From G020354645 sp050053515 (GTDB taxonomy: Bacteria > Desulfobacterota > Desulfobacteria > Desulfobacterales > G020354645), in NCBI GenBank assembly GCA_050053515.1, contig JASFTQ010000067.1, positions 1 to 17,287 on the forward strand: 17,287 nt of DNA, in the 5' to 3' direction. Numbering within the stretch: the stretch's first letter is position 1; each line of letters opens with the position of its first letter. The notes under the pieces were generated by a model that worked only from the letters and a program-made list of their open reading frames with translations, had not been told where the DNA came from and made no database searches. Of the stretch, positions 8,223 to 14,696 are shown one piece after another. The position numbers were made by a program, and so were the translations under genes.

Positions 8223-8403
8223 CACCCCCTCCTCAAAAACGCTCGACAGACCATATCAGGGAAGATTGGTGCGGCATTATGCCGGCGCCGGCAAATCTAG
8301 CTGGAGGATACAAAAGAGGCCATCAATGGTCAAGTTTCCCGTGATGCCGGATGCTGGATAAGCACAAAAAGCGGGGAGACCGGAAAGCAACTGAGCGTTG
8401 TGC

Positions 8404-8433
8404 AAGCTGAAAGCTCGAAGCTGAAGGCTGAGA
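8404..8433. repeat. Short imperfect AGCTGAA-type repeat
   Basis: A run built from GCTGAAAGCTC and AAGCTGAAGGCTGA units. The 12-mer AGCTGAAAGCTC occurs again at about 6129-6140, downstream of the aspartate kinase gene, where it is also followed by a GCTGAGAA-type tail. Both copies are intergenic. Low-complexity repeats of this type are plausible slippage products; nothing indicates a coding role. Confidence 0.4.
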
Positions 8434-8481
8434 ATAGATGGCGGGGTCTGACAAAACCAGGGCCACCTCGTGGGGCTGTTC

Positions 8482-9222
8482 CTAGCTCAGCTTTTGGTGT
8501 TGCTTGAAGAGCATATAACCACCCCAAAAAAATGCGCATAGCATGATAATGCTTCCGAGTCTGTATGAAAAATTGGCCAAAAGATGGTCGTATGTGATCA
8601 AGCCGGCCTCATTTAAAATAAATTCCCAGTCGTGAAAACCGTAAGGTGCGTTCCGCCCGGTGTTGCCCCCCAGAAGAGGCAGCACCCCTGCCCGGGCATC
8701 ATTGATATACGGGGCAATATCCATAAAATTCACGCCGAGCCACCACAAAGAAAAAGACGCTGCAAACGGATCTCTGGTCTTGATAATGAAAACAACCAGA
8801 CAAATCAGCGGCATCAACAACTGGCCGAGTGTCCCACCAAGGGATGTCATAAATCTGCCGAAGGGTCTGAAAAAGATATGGCCGGCTTCATGAAACGGTA
8901 AATTGACGAGATGCCAGAAAGACCGGCCGATGCTGTTGGATTCCATGGAGGTGAAAATTAATTTTAAACCCCACAGCAGGATGATTAAAAACAACAACAG
9001 CCGGGCGCCCCATATCAAGCGGTTGGTTTCCGGTTTTACATAGAAAAACAGGGATTTGATAATTCCTGCGGCATCTGCCGGAATCTCTGCCTGATCCCGG
9101 GTCAAAAATTTTGCAACCGGATTTGTACCGGAGCGTCCAGTGTATTTCGCAAAAATAACCCCGCAGCGGAGACATTCCACGTTATCAGCCGGTTGTTCAA
9201 AACTGCACTTGGGACATTTCAT
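8482..9222 (-). CDS. Zinc-ribbon membrane protein with an HEAGH (M50-like) metallopeptidase motif, 246 aa
   Basis: The N-terminus is a zinc ribbon (C3, C6, C17, C20; CPKCSFEQ...CLRCGVIFAKY). After a linker come membrane segments at about 70-92, 128-147, 153-170 and 222-240. HEAGH at 111-115 matches the HExxH zinc-protease signature, and it sits next to a membrane segment, as in site-2 (M50-like) proteases. A possible second motif is NFMDIAPYINDARAG (165-179), roughly where M50 proteins carry their third zinc ligand region, but the classic LDG is absent. It is predicted to lie in the inner membrane; activity and substrate are unknown. AGGGGA lies upstream of the ATG with a rather long spacer. 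The zinc ribbon matches that of the 453-aa protein at 4590, so the two may belong to one regulatory or quality-control theme. Confidence 0.8.
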   Translation of the reverse strand: MKCPKCSFEQPADNVECLRCGVIFAKYTGRSGTNPVAKFLTRDQAEIPADAAGIIKSLFFYVKPETNRLIWGARLLLFLIILLWGLKLIFTSMESNSIGRSFWHLVNLPFHEAGHIFFRPFGRFMTSLGGTLGQLLMPLICLVVFIIKTRDPFAASFSLWWLGVNFMDIAPYINDARAGVLPLLGGNTGRNAPYGFHDWEFILNEAGLITYDHLLANFSYRLGSIIMLCAFFWGGYMLFKQHQKLS

Positions 9223-9361
9223 CGGTTAAATTTCCCCTATCTTGGTGGTCTAACCCTAAAGAGGGCAGAGTTCAGCAGACCTATCTCGTCGGATTGACGC
9301 GCTGGCCTGAAATCTCATAAAAATTAATAGTTTATAATATCAAAAAGGGGGAAAATGAGCA

Positions 9362-9608
9362 AGGAATCGTCTCAAATGTTGTCTTGGTCTTTTCGTCATG
9401 CTCCTGAAGATGTTTTTCAAGTTCCTTTAGTTTGCGAGCCAATTCTTTATGGAATGAAACCATCTTTCTGAGATGTGCGAAGGCTCTCATTTACGGAATG
9501 TTACTCGTCTCGAGCATTTCACCCAAAGGACGCGCCTAATTTATCCATTTCATCCCGTACGAAAAATATCTTGCCGATGATTGATTCAATCGGGACGAGT
9601 TTAGCCAT
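9362..9608 (-). pseudogene. Remnant of an ORF6N-domain (phage antirepressor-type) DNA-binding protein
   Basis: Two pieces on the minus strand match the two ends of ORF6N-type proteins. From 9608, a 29-codon frame starts MAKLVPIESIIGKIFFVR, like the conserved N-terminus (IP-IE-IE-KI--IRG), then stops at 9519. In another frame, from 9490, comes MRAFAHLRKM then HKELARKLKELE and FETI, matching the conserved C-terminal helix of these proteins. A TAA stop stands immediately before that MRAF. The central DNA-binding core (about 100 residues in intact members) is missing. This is a gene broken by an internal deletion, a frameshift and a stop. ORF6N proteins are typical of phages and mobile islands, so it marks a past insertion. 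The family match is from memory of its consensus. Confidence 0.7.
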
Positions 9609-9669
9609 GAATTGCTGATCTTTCTTTTATGAGTCGTTGGTAAGAGCAAGCAATGCATAGCTTTGCGAA

Positions 9670-10695
9670 TCAAGAGCCGGGATCCGGTCCGATCCGGACG
9701 AGCATTTTGCCGAAATTCTCGCCCTTAAAGAGACCGATGAAAGCCTTGGGAGCGTTTTCGATGCCCTCCAGGATCGTTTCTTTCCATTTGATGTTGCCTT
9801 CTGAAATCCACTGGCCCATATCGGCAAAAAATTGCGGCAGGATGTCAAAGTGCTCGGATACAATGAAGCCTCTGAGCGTTAGTTGTTTTGAAATCGCGAT
9901 GACAAGATTGGAAGGTCCGGGGGGCGCTTTGATTGCATTATACACCGAAATCATGCCGCACAAAACGATCCGGCCGTATGTATTCATGTGTTCAAGGGCG
10001 GCTTCGAGATGGTTGCCGCCCACGTTTTCAAAATAGACATCGATGCCCTTGGGACAAAATTTACCGACCTCAGCGATAAGGTCGTCCGCGTTTTTATAAT
10101 TAAAGGCCTCATCGACTCCGGCCGTTTCCCTGAGCCAGGAAATTTTTTGGTCTGAACCGGCACTGCCGACCACATGGCAGCCTTTGAGTTTGGCAATTTG
10201 GCAAACAACCGCCCCGACGGCACCGGCGGCGGCAGAAACAAATACGGTTTGTCCTTTTTCCGGCTGTCCGATTTCGAGCAGGCCGTAATATGCGGTAAGC
10301 CCCGGCATACCCACGGTGCCGAGATAAGCTTGAATCGGGGCGACGGCGGGATCTATTTTGAAAAGATCGCTGCCATCAGATACGTAATACTCGCGCCAGC
10401 CCGACATCCCCAAGACAAAATCACCGACTTCAAACTTGTCGGTGTTCGAGGCCATGACCTGGCCGACACAGCCGCCTTCCAGGGGCCTGTTGAGTTGAAA
10501 CGGCGGTAAATAGCTTTGTCGATCGATCATGCGACCACGCATATAGGGATCAACTGACATATAAATATTGCGCACAAGCACTTCTTGCGCACCAATTTGC
10601 GGGATCTGCACTTCAACCAGTTCGAAATCGTGCTCACGCGGAAGTCCAACCGGACGGTTCTTAAGATGTATTTGACGGCTCATTATTTTGGTCAT
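9670..10695 (-). CDS. Zinc-independent MDR family NADP-dependent oxidoreductase (curcumin reductase / leukotriene B4 dehydrogenase type), 341 aa
   Basis: This is a medium-chain dehydrogenase/reductase that reduces the C=C bond of activated enones using NADPH in the cytoplasm; the natural substrate is unknown. The N-terminal region carries MSVDPYMRGRM (46-56), the family hallmark. The Rossmann fold shows the AAAGAVGxxxxQ nucleotide motif (155-166) and YFENVGG in the second half. The catalytic zinc ligands of alcohol dehydrogenases are lacking. The closest named type is E. coli CurA/YncB. The length is standard and the gene looks intact. AAGGA lies 7 bases before the ATG at 10695; the Met at residue 5 is an alternative start. 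It sits alone, flanked by two gene remnants. Confidence 0.93.
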   Translation of the reverse strand: MTKIMSRQIHLKNRPVGLPREHDFELVEVQIPQIGAQEVLVRNIYMSVDPYMRGRMIDRQSYLPPFQLNRPLEGGCVGQVMASNTDKFEVGDFVLGMSGWREYYVSDGSDLFKIDPAVAPIQAYLGTVGMPGLTAYYGLLEIGQPEKGQTVFVSAAAGAVGAVVCQIAKLKGCHVVGSAGSDQKISWLRETAGVDEAFNYKNADDLIAEVGKFCPKGIDVYFENVGGNHLEAALEHMNTYGRIVLCGMISVYNAIKAPPGPSNLVIAISKQLTLRGFIVSEHFDILPQFFADMGQWISEGNIKWKETILEGIENAPKAFIGLFKGENFGKMLVRIGPDPGS

Positions 10696-10768
10696 TGCTT
10701 TATCCTTTCTTCATAGACGGATCGTTTTGCACGTGTTTACCCAAACACTCCCACGATCCCACCGCTGA

Positions 10769-10981
10769 TCAGGCACCAGGCGCCCGGACGCGGTATTGCG
10801 GGGTCTTCCAGATCCCATGGGCCATGACATCCGATAAAATATCCACCGCATCCCACACATCCGCACATCTGAAATAAAGCGGTGTCAGACCAAAGCGCAG
10901 GATATCCGGTGCACGGAAATCACCAATCACACCCCGTTCGATCAAGGCCTGGATTATGGCATATTTTACCCCGGGATGAAA
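10769..10981 (-). pseudogene. kynU: 3' fragment of a kynureninase gene
   Basis: Read on the minus strand, one open frame ending in TGA at 10769 carries GVIGDFRAPDILRFG and then LTPLY and ADVWDAV. This is the conserved C-terminus of kynureninase (EC 3.7.1.3), the PLP enzyme of tryptophan catabolism. Only about the last 70 residues remain; the PLP-binding lysine and the rest of the roughly 400-residue enzyme are missing. Upstream of about 10981 the frame loses its resemblance and meets a stop at 11021. There is no start codon or ribosome binding site. It is a deletion relic, retained just upstream of the MDR gene and pointing the same way. Confidence 0.75.
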
Positions 10982-11056
10982 TCTATAATTATATAACCGT
11001 GGCTTTTGTTTGCGCCTAATTTAGCAGCAAGCCGGCACCCTAAAAAAGACGCGTAT

Positions 11057-11093
11057 AAAAAACAATCAGCCACCTGGCATCCAGGCGGCTGAT
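11057..11093 (-). terminator. Rho-independent terminator of the ComEA-like gene
   Basis: Arms ATCAGCC-A-CCTGG (11065-11077) and CCAGG-C-GGCTGAT (11081-11093) form a 12-bp stem with one A-C mismatch and a CAT loop. On the minus strand this is followed by TG and then six U (11062-11057). It lies 38 bases after the stop of the helix-hairpin-helix gene, as expected for its terminator. Confidence 0.85.
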
Positions 11094-11130
11094 AGGATCA
11101 AAGCTTAACGGGCTGTTAATTTTATGGGTG

Positions 11131-11412
11131 CTAATCGACTGAGATCAAATCTTTGTTGTTTTGAAATGTTTTCTGACCGACTCCGGGGACCTGGATGAGA
11201 TCTTCCGGAATCTTAAAGGGTCCGTATTTTTGGCGAAACTCGACGATTTTGGCTGCATGACTCGGGCCGATACCTTTTAATTGAACCAGTTCTTCGGCTG
11301 AAGCCGTATTGATGTTGATCTTTTTGGCATCCCCGGCGTACACCGCCAGGACGCATGCCATCCCAACGAAAACCGTTAACAATACTGAGATTACCCATTT
11401 ACGATTTAACAT
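11131..11412 (-). CDS. comEA: ComEA-like exported helix-hairpin-helix protein, 93 aa
   Basis: This small secreted DNA-binding protein of the ComEA family binds double-stranded DNA outside the cytoplasm, classically during DNA uptake. The ATG at 11412 follows AGGAGG and was preferred over a further upstream start at 11466, which lacks a binding site and would put 18 residues before the signal peptide. Residues 1-26 are a signal peptide ending AVYA, likely cut before GDAKK. The mature protein is two helix-hairpin-helix motifs: ININTASAEELVQLKGIGPSHAAKIVEFRQKYGPF and a second with VPGVGQKTFQNNKDLI. No other competence gene is in the window, so transformation cannot be inferred from this gene alone. 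It ends with a good terminator. Confidence 0.9.
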   Translation of the reverse strand: MLNRKWVISVLLTVFVGMACVLAVYAGDAKKININTASAEELVQLKGIGPSHAAKIVEFRQKYGPFKIPEDLIQVPGVGQKTFQNNKDLISVD

Positions 11413-11511
11413 TTTCTCCTCCTTTTGGGTTAGATGGTTAGCGCACCTCCCAATACAGCAAGGCACGGGCCCGGGAAATGATAAGCCCGCCCCTTGGCCC
11501 TGATTATGACT

Positions 11512-11814
11512 TTATAGCCAATTTGCACCCGAAGAAACGATGAGCTTCAGCAATTCAACCGCAGCACCTTTTATTTCGATTTCCTCACCGCAATGCTGGC
11601 ACATGATCACTGCGTCTGAAATTCCCAAATCCAGCTTGGGACCAGCCGTGTTCGAATCCGATGCAGAATCAAGATAGAAGGACAAATAGCTGTCAATCAT
11701 AAACGATTCGGCCTTGCAAAACGGACACCGCAGTCGATGCAATTCGCTTTTATAGCCGGCCTGGTGCGTCAGCCATATGAGCAATTTAAAAATTTTAATC
11801 CTCAAATAATCCAA
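11512..11814 (-). CDS. Small zinc-ribbon protein of unknown function, 100 aa
   Basis: Two cysteine pairs, C30-PF-C33 and C72-QH-C75, are separated by a 38-residue insert and look like a split zinc ribbon. The N-terminal 25 residues (RIKIFKLLIWLTHQAG) form a hydrophobic/basic helix. The start is uncertain: no ATG is available upstream, the frame stays open for about 60 further bases, and the TTG at 11814 (or one nine bases downstream) has only a weak GGGG/GGA-type site. It reads away from the CI-like regulator. It may be a regulatory or adaptor protein; nothing more can be said. Confidence 0.6.
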   Translation of the reverse strand: MDYLRIKIFKLLIWLTHQAGYKSELHRLRCPFCKAESFMIDSYLSFYLDSASDSNTAGPKLDLGISDAVIMCQHCGEEIEIKGAAVELLKLIVSSGANWL

Positions 11815-12147
11815 TTCCGATACCCCGCCTACCCGGTATTCATGTGTCGACAGAAATGTTATCGGGAGGCCATCTCAAACAATAGGTTCGGACGCGATCG
11901 CCGATGATCTGACAATAAAAACTTTCAAAAGCGGTCTTATTTTGTTAAACAAAAACAAACGGTGTTGGACTTGTTCTCGAACCTCTGACGGAATTTTGAG
12001 ATGGCTTCTCATAGGACCTATGGATCGAGATGTTTAAATGTTTCGTAAACCATTTTTTTGTGAATGTCAATAAAAATTTGCACCTAATGCAAAAATATTT
12101 TGCCTCCAGGTTCTGCGCAACTTTCTGGATGCATTTCGGCCCGCAAC
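11815..12147. promoter_or_regulatory. Divergent regulatory region upstream of the CI-type regulator
   Basis: This AT-rich 333 bases separates divergent genes and contains two exact palindromes. TTTTGTT-A-AACAAAA lies at 11940-11954. TTTGCA-CCTAA-TGCAAA lies at 12077-12093, about 55 bases before the likely ATG of the regulator gene. Such dyads fit operator sites for an HTH dimer, possibly autoregulation, but no clear -35/-10 pair was settled. No coding sequence was found here. Confidence 0.4.
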
Positions 12148-12768
12148 ATGGTACAGAACGATAAATCGATTAATAATAGTATTTTGAAAGGATTCGTCAC
12201 CGAGACAGAAAAGATAATCGGCCGGCTGAAAGAAGCGCTGAAAGTGAAATCCGACGGGCAGCTGGCAAATTATTTAGGCATTTCTCGACAAAATGTAGGT
12301 GCGGCTCGCAAACGAGAGGACGTTCCGCCGGGGTGGATTTATAAAGTGGCGACGTTGACCGGCTGGTCCATGGATTGGCTTCGTTTTGGCCAGGGCCCGA
12401 GGATACGCGTGGATTATACCGCGGAGAAATTGCATCATGGAGGCCAGATAGCAAGCCGGCAATCACCCTATGATCCCCGGCGCGACCGGCAGCCCGGGCC
12501 CGATGGTAAACTGCCGCGTGAAGCGGACAGTTTCGGCTTCGGTGCCGCCGTTGAGATGTTGGCTAAAATTTACAGTTCCGGAGATAAACTGCTGATCAGC
12601 ACTATCAACGCAAACATCCGAGCATTTTGCGAGGCGATTGACCACAAGCAAAGTGATCAGCGCTCCACGCAACAGCTGGAAAATCTAAAAAAACGTCTGA
12701 CCAACGTTGAAAAACAACTCGAGCGGGCTACGCCCAATGGTAAAAAACAACGCAAAAGCAAAACTTAA
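12148..12768 (+). CDS. Bacteriophage CI-type helix-turn-helix regulator without peptidase domain, 206 aa
   Basis: Residues about 20-86 form a CI-repressor-type HTH: IIGRLKEALKV...LANYLGISRQNVGAARKREDVPPGWIYKVATLTGWSMDWLRFGQGP. The WIYKVATLTG...WLRFG pattern is typical of phage CI-like repressors in proteobacteria. Instead of the LexA-like (S24) self-cleaving domain common in this group, the rest is a polar linker and a helical end (QLENLKKRLTNVEKQLERA, about 178-196), likely a coiled coil for dimerisation, with a basic tail. The start is uncertain: the ATG at 12148 lacks a good ribosome binding site, and a TTG at 12100 would add 16 residues. The function is transcriptional repression or activation of unknown targets. 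The flavoprotein gene 100 bases downstream on the same strand is a possible target or partner. Confidence 0.8.
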   Translation: MVQNDKSINNSILKGFVTETEKIIGRLKEALKVKSDGQLANYLGISRQNVGAARKREDVPPGWIYKVATLTGWSMDWLRFGQGPRIRVDYTAEKLHHGGQIASRQSPYDPRRDRQPGPDGKLPREADSFGFGAAVEMLAKIYSSGDKLLISTINANIRAFCEAIDHKQSDQRSTQQLENLKKRLTNVEKQLERATPNGKKQRKSKT

Positions 12769-12777
12769 TTTTTAGCA

Positions 12778-12805
12778 TTTACTCGAACAAAAACGTGTAT
12801 ATTAA
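12778..12805 (+). promoter_or_regulatory. Candidate promoter for the flavoprotein gene
   Basis: TTTACT at 12778-12783 and TATTAA at 12800-12805 are separated by 16 bases, each with four of six consensus matches. It lies just after the stop of the regulator gene, so the flavoprotein gene may be transcribed independently of it. Confidence 0.35.
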
Positions 12806-12868
12806 GATTGATTTATTGGGGCGGTTCTAATTTTTACATGACACATCGTCAATCCGGGAGAACCCTTT

Positions 12869-13450
12869 ATGGTGCATAAATCAGAGTTAATCAGAGTGCT
12901 TGCCCTGATGGGCAGTCCGCGTAAAAAAGGCAATAGTGCCACCCTGGCAAACCAGATCATCAAAGGAACAAAATCTACGGGTGCATCAGTAGATAAGGTT
13001 TTTCTAAATGAAAGAGATATTTCTCCCTGCCAGGCATGCTATGCATGCCAGAGGACGGAAAGCAGAGGCTGTGCAATTGATGATGAGATGCAACCGATTT
13101 ACAGAAAGCTCGTGAAAAGCGATGCATGGATTATTGCCAGTCCGGTTTACTGGTTTACGATGTCAGCGCAGACAAAGATTTTTATAGATCGGTGTTTTGC
13201 CCTTCTGGCTTACAAAAACCATGCTTTCAAAGGAAAACGAATCGCAATAGCAATGAGCTACGGAGATGGGGACCCATTCATTTCGGGATGTGTAAATGCG
13301 TTACGTACTTTCCAAGATGCATTCAAATACGTCGGCGCGACAATTGTTGGAATGGTTTATGGAAGTGCGGAAAAGCCCGGCGAAATCACGTCAAACACAG
13401 CACTTATGAAGCAAGCTGAGATGCTGGGAAAAAAACTGGCAGCTACATAA
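12869..13450 (+). CDS. Flavodoxin-fold NAD(P)H:FMN-type reductase with an iron-sulfur flavoprotein (Isf) motif, 193 aa
   Basis: This cytoplasmic FMN-binding redox protein has GSPRKKGNSATL at 15-26, the FMN phosphate loop, and SPVYWFTMSAQ at 91-101, the isoalloxazine-side loop of the FMN_red/flavodoxin_2 type. Between them are C54, C57, C60 and C68 (CxxCxxC then seven residues to C), the compact motif of iron-sulfur flavoproteins (Isf), which hold one 4Fe-4S cluster. Homologues transfer electrons or reduce oxygen or peroxide; the substrate here is unknown. GGGAG lies 8 bases before the ATG. It is about 100 bases downstream of a CI-type regulator. Cluster binding is inferred from spacing only; similar families keep some of these cysteines without a cluster. 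Confidence 0.88.
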   Translation: MVHKSELIRVLALMGSPRKKGNSATLANQIIKGTKSTGASVDKVFLNERDISPCQACYACQRTESRGCAIDDEMQPIYRKLVKSDAWIIASPVYWFTMSAQTKIFIDRCFALLAYKNHAFKGKRIAIAMSYGDGDPFISGCVNALRTFQDAFKYVGATIVGMVYGSAEKPGEITSNTALMKQAEMLGKKLAAT

Positions 13451-13487
13451 AACAAAAAGACATGTAAAAAATGGAAAAACCGGGCGA

Positions 13488-13537
13488 GCCCCAGTTAAAT
13501 CCGCTGCGCTACTTATCTGCGATACATTTAACGGGGC
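13488..13537. repeat. Intergenic inverted repeat
   Basis: GCCCC-A-GTTAAAT (13488-13500) pairs with ATTTAAC-GGGGC (13526-13537) except for one bulged A. The inside carries a shorter pairing of GCGC with GCG. On the minus strand a T-rich stretch follows. It lies 37 bases beyond the stop of the flavoprotein gene. It may terminate transcription or be part of a REP-like repeat; no transposase gene is nearby. Confidence 0.5.
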
Positions 13538-13728
13538 AGGCGTACGTTTGCGCTTTTTCAACTTATATTGCCTGGCATTAAAAGGTAATCCCGCACGAGT
13601 GTGTATTTGTTAGTGTATATGTCCGTAAAATACTGATTCAGCCACGAACGCATAAAATCATGGACGTCCCCCTATTCGTCCCTATTCTCAATTCACCGGA
13701 CAAAGGGAAAAAGGGCTGTGGAAGGGGA

Positions 13729-14139
13729 TTAAGCGGTCTTGCGACGTTTTTTCGGAAATTTTGAGATGTTTTGATCTCGCTCGGCTAGTTCACTTGAATC
13801 GACCTCGCTGTCGTGGTGGACATGAAATTCCTGAATCGTTTCTATTTTCAGGTTCGCGGGGGCATCGGGTACACTGAACTGATACGGGGCATATAATTTT
13901 GCCATATCTGATTCGTTGCCTAATTCATCCACCGCTGTAAGTCCGAATTCAACCGGACCGTTGGCAGGTGTAAACGCAGGCACACCGTCCGGCAAAACAA
14001 CCTCTGTGACATTGCCCAGTTCTGCGCAATTTGAATCGTAATTAACACCGCCCCATTCGGACCAATACAATTTGTAACCTACGATTTGTGATGAGTTTGA
14101 AATTTCCCACCGAAACCTTCTTTTTTTCAGTTTTGCCAT
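13729..14139 (-). CDS. Small fibronectin type III-like protein without signal peptide, 136 aa
   Basis: The start at 14139 follows AGGAGG on the minus strand at a normal distance. An upstream start at 14232 would add 31 residues that read through poor sequence and the edge of the repeat element, so it was rejected. Residues 8-100 look like one Fn3-like beta sandwich (FRWEISNSSQIVGYKLYWSE, VEFGLTAVDELGNES, then VPDAPANLKIE). No signal peptide or membrane anchor is present, so the protein would stay in the cytoplasm unless exported by another route. The last 35 residues are charged (VHHDSEVDSSELAERDQ, then KKRRKTA). The function is unknown. The fold suggests a protein-binding or structural role. 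Confidence 0.7.
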   Translation of the reverse strand: MAKLKKRRFRWEISNSSQIVGYKLYWSEWGGVNYDSNCAELGNVTEVVLPDGVPAFTPANGPVEFGLTAVDELGNESDMAKLYAPYQFSVPDAPANLKIETIQEFHVHHDSEVDSSELAERDQNISKFPKKRRKTA

Positions 14140-14217
14140 TATGATCCTCCTGAGCAGATAGGCGCTGTTCGAAGCGGTTTTGAAAATCGTGTCATGAGTG
14201 ACGCTTACCGCCCTAAA

Positions 14218-14383
14218 GAGACTGTGTCGCAATTCGTCATCCCGGCCAAGTCCTGCGATGCAGGGCGCGAGCCGGGATCCAGTAATGGCCTGTTAACATT
14301 AGCAAATTCTGGATTCCGGATCTCACCCTGCAAAGCAGGATTCGTCCGGAATGACGGCTTTTTGCGGATTACGACACAGTCTC
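14218..14383. mobile_element. MITE-like element with 12-bp terminal inverted repeats
   Basis: The ends GAGACTGTGTCG (14218-14229) and CGACACAGTCTC (14372-14383) are perfect inverted repeats, 166 bases overall. Inside are two hairpins of the same design. The first has ATCCCGGC/GCCGGGAT (14239-14246/14271-14278) around CCTGC-GAT-GCAGG (14252-14264). The second has ATTCCGGA/TCCGGAAT (14313-14320/14345-14352) around CCTGC-AAA-GCAGG (14327-14339). It encodes no protein and has no clear target-site duplication. This is a non-autonomous, palindromic repeat, probably dispersed in the genome and moved by a transposase elsewhere. It lies about 80 bases before the start of the Fn3-like gene. Confidence 0.7.
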
Positions 14384-14696
14384 AAAGGGCGGGGGAAACT
14401 ATCTGTCTTAGACAGCTTCCCTTAACCCCGCCTTAAAAGGCGGTTCTGGCAGACAAGCAGACCGGTCGGAGGCTAAGGTTTTCTCTCCAGGGTTGACGCC
14501 TCAAGGGACTGTTACCCAGACCCTTTTTCACGGTGTCTTAACTGTTTTAATGAGGGCTCAAGAGGATGTGGGCATCAGCCACCAGCGTATTGAAACCGCT
14601 TACCGTCAAATCATTAAGACCGGACAACCGTTGCGACAGACATCGGGAAAAATGCGATCTGTCCGCTCAAAGACAAACCTTTGAACTGGTCGAAGA
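14384..14696. other. Intergenic region without a convincing gene
   Basis: This 313-base stretch follows the MITE-like element and ends at the stop of the ParA gene. It contains two small hairpins: CTGTC/GACAG (14403-14415) and CCGCCTT/AAGGCGG (14428-14443). A plus-strand frame of 63 codons (14493-14684) starts at TTG without a binding site and resembles nothing I know, so I do not call it. It may hold relic sequence of an element that carried the repeat. Confidence 0.4.

Noticed and set aside
13547..13652. Short minus-strand frame (about 31 codons, MRSWLNQYF...) in the region before the Fn3-like gene
   Set aside because: No ribosome binding site and no recognisable family; the region is a repeat-rich intergenic stretch.
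14140..14232. Longer start of the Fn3-like protein (31 extra residues)
   Set aside because: The ATG at 14139 has AGGAGG at the right distance; the upstream start has none, and the extra residues reach into the repeat element.
14493..14684. 63-codon plus-strand frame downstream of the MITE-like element
   Set aside because: It begins at a TTG with no ribosome binding site and matches nothing I recognise. It may be a relic but cannot be supported as a gene.
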